A stretch of 64,000 nt of DNA from JAMXLO01 sp963850535 (GTDB taxonomy: Bacteria > Pseudomonadota > Alphaproteobacteria > Acetobacterales > Acetobacteraceae): positions 124,001-188,000 of the forward strand of contig CAWKMC010000021.1 of NCBI GenBank assembly GCA_963850535.1. Reading direction: 5' to 3'. Of this stretch, positions 18,217 through 26,364 are shown piece after piece. The position numbers and the translations under genes are program-made. The number at the start of each line of letters is the position of its first letter. Position 1 is the first letter of the stretch. A model generated the notes under the pieces. That model made no database searches and was not told the origin of the DNA. It saw nothing but the letters and a program-made list of their open reading frames with translations.

Positions 18217-19724
18217 CCGTGTCTCATGCGGCACGCCCCTATAACGCGGTGATCATCGGTGCCGGGTTTGCCGGCATCGGAATGGCAATCCGCCTGAAGC
18301 GAGCGGGCGAGGACGATTTCCTGATCATCGAGCGAGCCGACAAGGTCGGCGGTACATGGCGCGACAACACCTATCCTGGCTGCGCGTGCGACATTCCGTC
18401 GCACCTTTATTCGTTTTCGTTCGCGCCCAAGGCCGACTGGTCGCGGCGCTATCCCACTCAAGCCGAGATCGAGGAATACCTGGAGGGCTGCGTCGAGCAG
18501 TTCGTGCTTCGACCGCATCTGTCGCTCAGCGTCTGTCTGAAAACGGCACGTTTCGACGAGACGGCAAAGCTATGGCGGCTGCAAACCGATGCTGGCGTGG
18601 AACTTGCTGCACGCATCATGGTGTTGGCGATGGGCGCTCTGCATCGGCCCGCGCTACCGGCAATCCCCGGCCTGGAGGAGTTTCGCGGCATCGCATTTCA
18701 TTCCGCACGCTGGAACCATGCGATCGATCTGCAGGGAAGGGAAATCGCCGTCGTCGGCACCGGTGCCAGTGCCATACAATTTGTGCCGCGCATCGCCGAG
18801 AGGGCATCGCGCGTCAGGTTGTTTCAGCGCACACCACCCTGGGTCCTGCCGAAGTACGATTCTCCCTATGGTGTCCTGCAGATCTGGGCATTGCGTCATG
18901 TGCCACTGCTCCGCCGGGCAGTACGAGCGTGGCATTATCTGTCGCACGAGATGCGTGCGCCCGCCTTCATACGGTTCCCCGCTTTGGCGACTGGCGCGGA
19001 ACGACTCGCTCGCAGTCATGCCAAGCGTCAGGTGAACAATGACCAGCTGCGGGAGTTGCTGACGCCAGCGGACCGCATTGGCTGCAAGCGCGTTCTGTTG
19101 TCCAACGATTACTTCCCCTGCCTAAATCGGAACAATGTGGAACTGGTCACCCGGCCGATCGCTGGCATAACACCTGGGGGCGTACTCACGGTGGACGGCG
19201 TCGAACATCGCGCGGACGTGCTGATCTTGGCCACCGGATTTCACGCGACGGAGCCGCTCGGCGAGATTGACGTGTTTGGCCGGAGTGGTCTCAAGCTTGC
19301 CGATGCATGGCGCGACGGGATGCAAGCGCGTCTCGGTCTCGCCGTTACGGGCTTCCCGAACCTGTTCATCCTGGGAGGCCCCAATACTGGCCTCGGACAC
19401 AACTCAGTGGTGTATATGCTTGAGGCACAGATTGGCCATGTTCTGCGCTGCATGCGGCTTCTGCGGCGCCGCAACGCCCTTGCTATCGAAGTCGACGCCA
19501 AGGCGCAGGCCAGCTTCGCCAGGAAGTTGGACTACTGGATGCGGCGGACCGTCTGGCTGACTGGATGCCGCAGCTGGTATCTCGACCGAACTGGCCGAAA
19601 TACTACCTTGTGGCCCGGTTTCAGCTTCGGCTACTGGCTGCGCACGTTGAGGGTATCCGCACGATATTACCGGCTGTCGGCATCAGACCGGGTCAAGTTG
19701 CGTCGGTTGCGCAGGATTGCTTGA
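18213..19724 (+). CDS. Flavin-containing monooxygenase, Baeyer-Villiger type
   Basis: A 503-residue NADPH/FAD enzyme. The FAD motif AVIIGAGFAGIGMAI is at residues 10-24, the segment VGGTWRDNTYPGCACDIPSH follows, the NADPH motif is AVVGTGASAIQ, and the Baeyer-Villiger fingerprint FxGxxxHxxxW is present as FRGIAFHSARW. The C-terminal half holds the ILATGFHA motif. Such enzymes oxidise ketones to esters or lactones. Starts at GTG 18213 (GTG 18219 is possible). The dehydrogenase gene follows 32 bp downstream and may be co-transcribed. Confidence 0.9.
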   Translation: MTVSHAARPYNAVIIGAGFAGIGMAIRLKRAGEDDFLIIERADKVGGTWRDNTYPGCACDIPSHLYSFSFAPKADWSRRYPTQAEIEEYLEGCVEQFVLRPHLSLSVCLKTARFDETAKLWRLQTDAGVELAARIMVLAMGALHRPALPAIPGLEEFRGIAFHSARWNHAIDLQGREIAVVGTGASAIQFVPRIAERASRVRLFQRTPPWVLPKYDSPYGVLQIWALRHVPLLRRAVRAWHYLSHEMRAPAFIRFPALATGAERLARSHAKRQVNNDQLRELLTPADRIGCKRVLLSNDYFPCLNRNNVELVTRPIAGITPGGVLTVDGVEHRADVLILATGFHATEPLGEIDVFGRSGLKLADAWRDGMQARLGLAVTGFPNLFILGGPNTGLGHNSVVYMLEAQIGHVLRCMRLLRRRNALAIEVDAKAQASFARKLDYWMRRTVWLTGCRSWYLDRTGRNTTLWPGFSFGYWLRTLRVSARYYRLSASDRVKLRRLRRIA

Positions 19725-19756
19725 CTCGGCGGCGATGCGATGCGGAGGAGATGCCG

Positions 19757-20740
19757 ATGCCAACCAAGGTCCTGCTGGTCAATACGCTGGAGCAGACGGT
19801 GCAGGAGGCGCGGGATATGACGCCCCCGGGCTTTGAGCTCGTCGTCGGCGCTCCCGGTAGCGCCAGCTACAGCGGGGCACTCGGCGACACCGAATACCTG
19901 ATCGGCAATGTGAGCCCGATGGACGAGGCTTTCTTCCGCGCCGCCCCACGCCTCAGGCTCGCGCAGCTGTTCAGCGCCGGGTACGATCACGTTGATCTCG
20001 AAGCAGCGCGGCGCGCCGGCGTGCTCGTGGCCAACAACGGCGGGGCCAATTCGCGCGCGGTGGCCGAGCACACGATCCTGTTGATGTTGGCGGTGTATCG
20101 GAAACTGGTGCCGCAGCATGCGATGACCTCCGGCGGACGGTGGCGCGGTAACGAACCGATCCCGACGTTCTATGAGATGCAGGGCAAGACGCTGGGTGTC
20201 ATCGGCTTCGGCACAATCGGAAAGCGCGTCGCGCGCATCGCCGCCGGCGGCTTCGACATGCGCATTCAGTACAACGACGTGGTGCGCATGGCCGAGCACG
20301 AGGAGGATGCGCTGAATGTGCGCTTCAGGCTGTTGCCGGAACTGATGCGCACCTCTGACATCGTCACGCTGCACGTGCCGCTCACGCGCCTGACGCGCAA
20401 CATGATCAGCACACGCGAACTGGGCTACATGCAGTCCCATTCGGTGCTGATCAACTGCAGCCGCGGTCCGGTGATCGACTTTCCGGCGCTGCACGAGGCG
20501 CTTACCAGCCGCAAGATCGCCGGCGCTGGACTGGACGTTTTCCCCCAGGAACCTCCATCTCCATCGGAACCTGTGCTGTCGCTCGACAACGTAGTTCTGA
20601 CGCCGCATCTCGCCGGCGCCAGTCGGGAAACACGTGTAAAGCAGACCCGCAACGCGTTCGATAACGTGCTGCGCGTGCACCGGGGCGAGCGTCCACTTTG
20701 GGTGGTGCCCGAACTGCGCGACGTGGCGGCCAAGGCATGA
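19757..20740 (+). CDS. D-2-hydroxyacid dehydrogenase (NAD-dependent)
   Basis: A 327-residue enzyme reducing 2-oxoacids to D-2-hydroxyacids or the reverse. The NAD motif VIGFGTIGKRVA is present, and the catalytic Arg (INCSRGPVID), Glu (DVFPQEP) and His (LTPHLAG) are all visible. ATG 19757 was chosen since GGAGGAG lies 6 bp upstream; ATG 19751 is in frame but too close. A dispersed three-hairpin repeat begins at its stop codon. Confidence 0.9.
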   Translation: MPTKVLLVNTLEQTVQEARDMTPPGFELVVGAPGSASYSGALGDTEYLIGNVSPMDEAFFRAAPRLRLAQLFSAGYDHVDLEAARRAGVLVANNGGANSRAVAEHTILLMLAVYRKLVPQHAMTSGGRWRGNEPIPTFYEMQGKTLGVIGFGTIGKRVARIAAGGFDMRIQYNDVVRMAEHEEDALNVRFRLLPELMRTSDIVTLHVPLTRLTRNMISTRELGYMQSHSVLINCSRGPVIDFPALHEALTSRKIAGAGLDVFPQEPPSPSEPVLSLDNVVLTPHLAGASRETRVKQTRNAFDNVLRVHRGERPLWVVPELRDVAAKA

Positions 20741-20829
20741 TGGCTTGGTCAAGCCAGGCCGTGACCACCGGGACAAGCCCGGTGGCAGGCGTCGAAGGCC
20801 GGGCTCACGCCCGGAATTACGCATGACCG
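20736..20829 (+). repeat. Three-hairpin intergenic repeat, copy 1
   Basis: This element begins at the stop codon of the upstream dehydrogenase (GCATGA) and runs to the ATG of the next reading frame (GCATGACC). It folds as three successive short hairpins: TGGCTT/AAGCCA, CACCGGG/CCCGGTG and CCGGGC/GCCCGG. A second copy lies inverted at 26266-26364 with the same order of stems and the same end sequences. Roughly four of five positions agree by eye. Confidence 0.8.
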
Positions 20830-21032
20830 GGCGCGGCGGCACGCCGCCCAGCCGAGTGGAGGTGACGGCGAAGTTCCTCACCGACGCCGCCGACAAGCAG
20901 CGCGCCTATGAAGCGAGGCGGAAGCTGTGGACTCAGGCGTTCCATCCATCCGAGCCGCGCGCCCAGGCTGCCTCGCGTTCGCGCCGCGGCGGCCGCATCA
21001 ATGACCCGCGCCAGAGCAAATTCGACCTGTAG
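20823..21032 (+). CDS. Small basic hypothetical protein
   Basis: A 69-residue frame opening at the ATG that closes the dispersed repeat. The product is rich in Arg, Ala and Ser (EVTAKFLTDAADKQRAYEAR; ASRSRRGGRINDPRQSKFDL) and has no membrane segment or known domain. It ends 25 bp before the histidine kinase start. It could be a real small protein or an accidental frame; the repeat-derived start argues for caution. Confidence 0.4.
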   Translation: MTGRGGTPPSRVEVTAKFLTDAADKQRAYEARRKLWTQAFHPSEPRAQAASRSRRGGRINDPRQSKFDL

Positions 21033-21057
21033 CGCAGGCACGTCGCGGAGAGGCATC

Positions 21058-23298
21058 GTGTCAAAGGCCCTGGTGAGAAACGCCCATACGTTCGCGCTGA
21101 TCGGCGTGGCCCTGCTGATAGGCGTGGTGGCATTCCTTGTCTGGTCGCAGTTCAATGGCACACGCCAGGCGTGGTTCTTAGTCCAGCACACCTATGACGT
21201 CATGATCGCCACCGATCAACTCGGCATGTCGATGCGCGATGCGGAGAGCAGTCAGCGCGCCTATCTGCTCACCGGGCAGGACGATGATCTGGAACAATAC
21301 CGTGCTGCCTTCGAACGCGTCGCCCTGCTGCAGGGCGAATTACGTCGGCTGACTGCGGACAATTCCGCCCAACAGGACCGACTGCGCCAGCTCGCTCCGC
21401 TGTTTCGGCGCCAGCAGGAAGCAATGGACCGCGCGATTCAGCTGCGTCGTGACGTCGGCCTCGATGCGGCACTCAGTGCCATGCCGTTGCGCCGTGATCT
21501 GTTCCGCCAAATCGAGAGCGGCCTGTCCGGTGTCGCCGGTGAGGAACAGCGTCTGCTGGAGTTACGACGACAGTGGGCCGACCGTGCCGAATTGCTAGCG
21601 CGATGGCTGGCCGGTGGGGGCAGCATTCTTGCCGTGGCGCTGTTCGCGCTTTCGGGTTGGTTGTTGGCGCAATCGCGCAGATTGCTGCTGTTGTCCGAGG
21701 ACGAGCAGCGCACCCTTGCGACGCAGATGCGGACAGCGATCGAGAGTATCAGTCAGGGTATCGGCGTGTTCGATGAGACCGGAGCGCTGATGCGTTGGAA
21801 CGATTGCTTCGTTGCTCTGCTAAGTTTGCCAGGGCCCATGGTACACCGGGGCATCCGCTATGAGGCGATCGTCGAGCAATTGGCGACCGGTCGTGGTTTA
21901 CAGCTCGAGACGATGGAGCAGATTCGCCACCATCGTTCCGCCAATACGGCAGGCGAGCCAATCGTCTATGAACACACGCGCCAGGCTGACAATCGCAGAT
22001 TCGAATTGCGGCGGACGTTCATGCCAAATGGCGGGTTCGTGCTCACCGTCACCGATATCACCGAGCGCGTGCGCGCCGAAGTCACCGCGCGTGATGCACA
22101 ACGGCTTCAGGCGATGGGGCAACTTACCGGCGGCATTGCGCATGACTTCAACAACCTGCTCACCGTGGTGATGGCCAATCTTGAGCTAGCGAAGTCCCGG
22201 TTGCCGGTTGACAGCGACGCAGGTGCGCGCATCGAGCGGGCGATGTGGGGGGCAAACCGTGGTGCTGCTCTGACGCAGCAATTGCTCGCCTTTGCTCGCA
22301 AGCAGACGCTCTCGCCGGTCCCGATCGATCTTTCGGCAATGCTGCCGGATATGGCGAGCCTGCTGCGCCGGACACTTGGGGAACACATCAACGTGCGCAG
22401 CGTCGATGCGGCCGGACTATGGCCAGCATTGGCCGATCCGGCCCAGGTAGAGAGTGCCCTGCTGAACCTGTCGCTGAACGCACGGGACGCTATGCCGGGA
22501 GGCGGACGCCTGACTATAGAACTGGCGAACAAAGTTCTGGATGCGGACTACGCGCGTCAGCACGTCGAGGTCACGCCTGGGGACTATGTGATGTTGGCGG
22601 TCTCAGACACCGGCACAGGCATGCCGTCGGACATATTGGCGAGGGCGTTCGAACCATTCTTCACCACCAAGGACGAGGGGCGCGGCACCGGCCTCGGCCT
22701 TGCCATGGTACATGGCTTCGTCAAGCAGTCTGGTGGCCACGTCAATATCTACTCCGAGGTCGGCGAAGGCACGACAGTGCGTTTGTACCTTCCACGTGCC
22801 GTGGGCGCTGTCCTCCCTGCATCGCACAGCGCTGCGCCAGCGGACCTGCCGCGCGGCAATGCGACCATACTGGTCGTTGAAGATGAAGCTGCGGTGCGGG
22901 AGGCCTGCGTGGCAATCCTGCGCGATCTCGGGTACCGCGTGCTCGAAGCGGCTGACGGCCTTGAGGCTCTGCGCGTATTCGGCGAGAACGAGGGGAAGGT
23001 TGATCTGTTGCTGACCGATGTCGTTCTGACCGGCCGCATGAAGGGCAATGACATTGCTAGCCGGCTGAAGGAGGTCCGTCCCGATCTGCGAGTGCTGTTC
23101 ATGTCGGGCTATACCGAAAACGCCATCGTGCATCACGGCCGCCTCGACGACGGTGTGCACCTGATCGGTAAGCCCTTCCACCGAGAGCAGATCGCACGCA
23201 AGGTGTCGGAGGTGCTCGGCGACGCCGGGACGATCGCTGCCGCCAGCCAGGAGCCGAACGTTATCGACCTTGCCTCCCGTGGCGGACGCGCATCCTGA
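21058..23298 (+). CDS. Hybrid sensor histidine kinase (CHASE3-PAS-HisKA-HATPase-REC)
   Basis: A 746-residue inner-membrane sensor. TM1 is near residues 11-29, a CHASE3 periplasmic domain covers about 35-175 (SMRDAESSQRAYLLTG), TM2 near 186-205. A PAS domain (ISQGIGVFDETGALMRWND) follows, then HisKA with phospho-acceptor His362 in GGIAHDFNNLL, the HATPase N-box Asn474 in LNLSLNARDAMPGGG, the G-boxes DTGTGMP and GTGLGLAMV, and a C-terminal receiver with Asp654 in LLTDVVL. Starts at GTG 21058. No separate response regulator is adjacent, so output may go through the fused receiver to a distant partner. Confidence 0.92.
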   Translation: MSKALVRNAHTFALIGVALLIGVVAFLVWSQFNGTRQAWFLVQHTYDVMIATDQLGMSMRDAESSQRAYLLTGQDDDLEQYRAAFERVALLQGELRRLTADNSAQQDRLRQLAPLFRRQQEAMDRAIQLRRDVGLDAALSAMPLRRDLFRQIESGLSGVAGEEQRLLELRRQWADRAELLARWLAGGGSILAVALFALSGWLLAQSRRLLLLSEDEQRTLATQMRTAIESISQGIGVFDETGALMRWNDCFVALLSLPGPMVHRGIRYEAIVEQLATGRGLQLETMEQIRHHRSANTAGEPIVYEHTRQADNRRFELRRTFMPNGGFVLTVTDITERVRAEVTARDAQRLQAMGQLTGGIAHDFNNLLTVVMANLELAKSRLPVDSDAGARIERAMWGANRGAALTQQLLAFARKQTLSPVPIDLSAMLPDMASLLRRTLGEHINVRSVDAAGLWPALADPAQVESALLNLSLNARDAMPGGGRLTIELANKVLDADYARQHVEVTPGDYVMLAVSDTGTGMPSDILARAFEPFFTTKDEGRGTGLGLAMVHGFVKQSGGHVNIYSEVGEGTTVRLYLPRAVGAVLPASHSAAPADLPRGNATILVVEDEAAVREACVAILRDLGYRVLEAADGLEALRVFGENEGKVDLLLTDVVLTGRMKGNDIASRLKEVRPDLRVLFMSGYTENAIVHHGRLDDGVHLIGKPFHREQIARKVSEVLGDAGTIAAASQEPNVIDLASRGGRAS

Positions 23299-23398
23299 GG
23301 CGAGCTGCCTCGAAGTAACTTTGGCAAGGCGACCTCCTTAATGTGACGGGGGTCCCAGTCTAATTTGGAAGTTGGTCGGGTGTTGGGAGACCTGCGGC

Positions 23399-23643
23399 AT
23401 GCAATGCCCTGCATGCGGGGAAATCGCGCTTGAGGAGCCCGGTTCTGTGCCGCGTGCGGTGCATCGTTGGGGCTTGGGAGCGCCGCCGGCGCAACACGAG
23501 AGGCCAAACGTCGGCAGATCAGCGTCATGTTGTGCGACCTCGTCGGATCAACCGCTCTGTCCGGACGCCTTGATCCTGAAGAATTGGCCGAGGTGATCGG
23601 GAATTATCAGTCACGTGTCGCCAAGGCCAAACATCAGGGCTGA
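23399..23643 (+). pseudogene. Remnant of a zinc-ribbon class III adenylate/guanylate cyclase
   Basis: Two frames together rebuild the start of a known protein type. MQCPACGEIA from ATG 23399 and, after a shift near 23430-23450, RFCAACGASLG form a two-Cys-pair zinc ribbon. The same frame then reads KRRQISVMLCDLVGSTALSG and RLDPEELAEVIGNYQSRVA, the first strand and metal-binding region of a class III cyclase domain, before a TGA at 23641-23643. Everything after that (rest of cyclase, AAA/TPR region of such proteins) is missing. A clear case of gene loss. Another, separate cyclase lies at 53854-54546. Confidence 0.78.
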
Positions 23644-23803
23644 GCTCCGGCGATATGTAGGTCGGAATGCTGCCGGTTGCGGCGGACGAGCATGCAGCGC
23701 GCGGAGCGGGTTCGCTGGGTTTGGCCCAAGCCTATAGAATAATCTGGCTCGCGAGGGCAGCGGAAGGGTAAACTACCCCCGTAGAGCCCCGCCTCAGGAG
23801 GAA
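23644..23803. other. Short intergenic region upstream of the dioxygenase
   Basis: About 160 bp with no open frame of note; it may hold decayed sequence from the cyclase remnant. A strong ribosome binding site (CAGGAGGAA) stands just before the ATG at 23804. Confidence 0.4.
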
Positions 23804-24844
23804 ATGGTGATCTTCCGCCAGCTGTTCGATGCGACGTCCGGCACCTATACCTACCTTCTCGCTTCCCGTCGTGGTGGCGAGGCGCTGATCATCGATCCTG
23901 TGCTGGAAAAGGTAGATCGCTACCTCCAACTCATCCGTGAACTCGATCTGAAGCTGCTGAAGGCCGTCGATACTCACCTCCACGCCGACCACATCACCGG
24001 CCTTGGCGCGCTGCGCGATCGGACGCGCTGCATCACCGTGATGGGTGAGCAGTCCAGCGTCGACGTCGTTTCAATGCGCATCGCTGACGGCGATCGTCTG
24101 GGAATCGAGGGCATCAGCCTTGATGTCGCCTACACCCCCGGCCACACCGATGACAGCTACAGCTTCATCATGCCTGACCGGGTGTTCACCGGCGACACTT
24201 TGCTGATCCGCGGCACTGGCCGCACCGATTTCCAGAACGGCGACCCGCGTGCCCAGTACGAGTTGATCTTCAATCGCCTGCTGCGCTTGCCTGACGAAAC
24301 GATGGTGTTCCCCGCGCACGACTACAAAGGCGACACAGTCAGCTCGATAGGGGAGGAGAAGCGCTACAATCCACGTCTGCAGGTCAATTCGGTCGACGAG
24401 TATGTCGCGCTGATGAACAATCTCAATTTGTCCAACCCAAAGATGATGGATGTCGCGGTGCCGGCCAACATGCGGCAGGGCCTGGTGCAGCAGGAGATCG
24501 CACGCCGCGGCTGGGCCGTCACTGCGGACGATATGAAGGCGTTGCTAGGCCAGCGTGACATCGTGCTGATCGACCTGCGCGAGCGCACCGAGCGTGAGAA
24601 ACACGGCATGATTCCCGGCTCGCTGCACGCCCCCTATCCGGACCTGCAGCAGAATATCCAGGCAGGCGGTATGCTGTACGAACTGGCCCTCGCGACAAAC
24701 CGGCGCCTGGTGTTCTATTGTGCTTTCGGCGAGCGCTCGGCCATGGCCGTGCAGGCGGCGCAGGACGCGGGGCTTGCCACCGCCTGTCACATCCACGGCG
24801 GTGTAAGCGCGTGGAAGAAGGCCGACGGTCCGCTCGCACACTGA
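23804..24844 (+). CDS. Persulfide dioxygenase-rhodanese fusion
   Basis: A 346-residue fusion. The N-terminal metallo-beta-lactamase domain carries THLHADH (His58, His60, Asp62, His63), TPGHTDD, FTGDTLLIRGTGRTDFQNGD and FPAHDYKG, the ETHE1-type non-haem iron set that oxidises glutathione persulfide to sulfite. The C-terminal rhodanese domain (about 245-346) has the active-site loop CAFGERS with Cys306, which can move sulfane sulfur between the two activities. Such fusions detoxify sulfide. A nitroreductase gene follows 18 bp later, likely in the same transcript. Confidence 0.9.
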   Translation: MVIFRQLFDATSGTYTYLLASRRGGEALIIDPVLEKVDRYLQLIRELDLKLLKAVDTHLHADHITGLGALRDRTRCITVMGEQSSVDVVSMRIADGDRLGIEGISLDVAYTPGHTDDSYSFIMPDRVFTGDTLLIRGTGRTDFQNGDPRAQYELIFNRLLRLPDETMVFPAHDYKGDTVSSIGEEKRYNPRLQVNSVDEYVALMNNLNLSNPKMMDVAVPANMRQGLVQQEIARRGWAVTADDMKALLGQRDIVLIDLRERTEREKHGMIPGSLHAPYPDLQQNIQAGGMLYELALATNRRLVFYCAFGERSAMAVQAAQDAGLATACHIHGGVSAWKKADGPLAH

Positions 24845-24862
24845 GCCATGAGGAGGGTGCAT

Positions 24863-25423
24863 ATGGATGCGCTGGAACTGCTGGTCGGCCGTGAGTCCGC
24901 GGTGAAGTTGGCGTCGCCCGGTCCCGACCAGGCGGAACTCGAAAGAATGTTCCAGAGCGCGCTGCGGGCGCCTGATCATGGGAGGCTGCGGCCCTGGCGC
25001 TTCGTCGTGATCCCAGAAGAGAAGCGCGAAGAGTTCGGCGAACTGATGGCCGACTGCCTGCACCGCATGGATCCGAGTGCCTCGGCAGAGGCCCTGCAAC
25101 GGGAGCGCGATAAGGCCCTGCGAGCTCCCGTGATCGTTGTGGCGGCGGCAACCATCCACCGCGGTCACAAGATTCCCGACGTGGAGCAACTGGTGTCAGC
25201 GGCCGCCGCCGCCGAGAACATCATGCTCGCGGCACGTGCGCAGGGCTATGGCGCTATGTGGAAAACCGGCGCGCCGGCTTATGACGCCAAGGTCAAGCGG
25301 GCATTCGGTCTCGATCCGGACAACGAGATCGTCGGTTTTCTGTACCTCGGTACGCAGGTCGGGGCCGGTTCGCCGGCGGCACGACCGCAGGTGAATGACC
25401 TGGTCTCGGTCTGGCAGGGTTAG
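24863..25423 (+). CDS. Nitroreductase family protein (YdjA-like)
   Basis: A 186-residue FMN-dependent oxidoreductase. RAPDHGRLRPWRFVVIPEE is the FMN-binding N-terminal region of the YdjA subgroup, and AAAAAENIMLAARAQGYGAMW with the final LGTQVG loop complete the fold. Start ATG 24863 follows GAGGAGGG; an in-frame ATG at 24848 is too close to the preceding stop to have its own signal. Probably co-transcribed with the persulfide dioxygenase. Confidence 0.88.
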   Translation: MDALELLVGRESAVKLASPGPDQAELERMFQSALRAPDHGRLRPWRFVVIPEEKREEFGELMADCLHRMDPSASAEALQRERDKALRAPVIVVAAATIHRGHKIPDVEQLVSAAAAAENIMLAARAQGYGAMWKTGAPAYDAKVKRAFGLDPDNEIVGFLYLGTQVGAGSPAARPQVNDLVSVWQG

Positions 25424-25463
25424 CCGCCGCGCTCAGCCGGGTCTGTGGCGGACAGGGGCGCAG

Positions 25464-26273
25464 CTACGGACCCTGTCTGCTCCTCTCGTCATAGTGGTGC
25501 ACGAAACGTGCGCCGAGTTCGGTCAGCGCCTCGACCAACTTTGCACCGGTCTCCGCCGAACAGAGCCCGGCGTTGGCACCGAATACAGCGTCAGGAGTGA
25601 TCTCGGAAAGCTCGATAGGCACGTCGATCTCGGCGCCCTCGAAGCTCGCGGTACCGAAGCCGGTGACCGGCATGCCAAGGATATCGGGAGCGTCATGCGG
25701 CGGCGGCGTCAGGTCGGGACGCATCCACTGCGGGAACAGGTGCGCGGCGATCGAGGTCAGCGGATCGGCGCCATGGCCGCTGGTCTGCTCCGTTTTCTCG
25801 GGACCGACGATGCCAGGCATCAGGCCCCGCGCGATCTTCCATAGATAGAAGCTCGGGAACAGGACGCGACGCGCGCGCCAGATCTCGCGCGCGGTGTCCA
25901 GCACCGCTTGAGTGTTGCCGGCATGGCCGTTGACCACGATCAACCGCGTGATGTCGTGCCGAAGCAGGCAGGCGAACATGTCGCGCAACACGGCGCGGAA
26001 CGTCTCCTGTCCCAGGGCGATCCCGCCGGGGGCGGTACCGAAGTAGTCGGCGCCACCATAGGCCAGCGCCGGTGCCACCAGCGTGCGCGTGCCGCGCTCG
26101 GTGGCGCGTTCGGCGATCAATTCCGCCATGCGTTCGGCAGAGAGATAGTCGCCCATCGGTGCGTGCGGACCCTGGTCCTCGAAACTGCCAAGAGGCAGCA
26201 GCAAGACAGGGCGCGCCGGCAGAATTTCGCGCATCTCGTGGGCGGTGATTTCGCCCATCCGGTACTTGGTCAT
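25464..26273 (-). CDS. Creatininase-family amidohydrolase
   Basis: A 269-residue metal hydrolase. PVLLLPLGSFEDQGPHAPMG provides the metal-binding Glu, His and Asp cluster, DYLSAERMAELIAERA the next helix and VVNGHAGNTQAVLDTAREIW the second conserved motif. Members hydrolyse cyclic amides such as creatinine or related formamides. The ATG at 26273 closes a dispersed repeat whose other end is the stop of the M20 gene, so this gene and the M20 gene are adjacent on the same strand and plausibly one operon. Confidence 0.85.
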   Translation of the reverse strand: MTKYRMGEITAHEMREILPARPVLLLPLGSFEDQGPHAPMGDYLSAERMAELIAERATERGTRTLVAPALAYGGADYFGTAPGGIALGQETFRAVLRDMFACLLRHDITRLIVVNGHAGNTQAVLDTAREIWRARRVLFPSFYLWKIARGLMPGIVGPEKTEQTSGHGADPLTSIAAHLFPQWMRPDLTPPPHDAPDILGMPVTGFGTASFEGAEIDVPIELSEITPDAVFGANAGLCSAETGAKLVEALTELGARFVHHYDERSRQGP

Positions 26274-26364
26274 GCACGCTTCCGGGCGCCAGCCCGGGCT
26301 TCCCTGCCTGCCACCGGGCTTGTCCCAGGTGGTGGTCATGGCCTGGCTTGACCAGGCTATCATG
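26266..26364 (-). repeat. Three-hairpin intergenic repeat, copy 2
   Basis: Inverted relative to copy 1 (20736-20829). Read on the minus strand it begins at the stop of the M20 gene (GCATGATAG), has stems GCCTGG/CCAGGC, CTGGG/CCCGG and CCGGGC/GCCCGG, and ends GCATGACC at the creatininase start. As in copy 1 it occupies the whole gap from stop to start. Confidence 0.8.
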
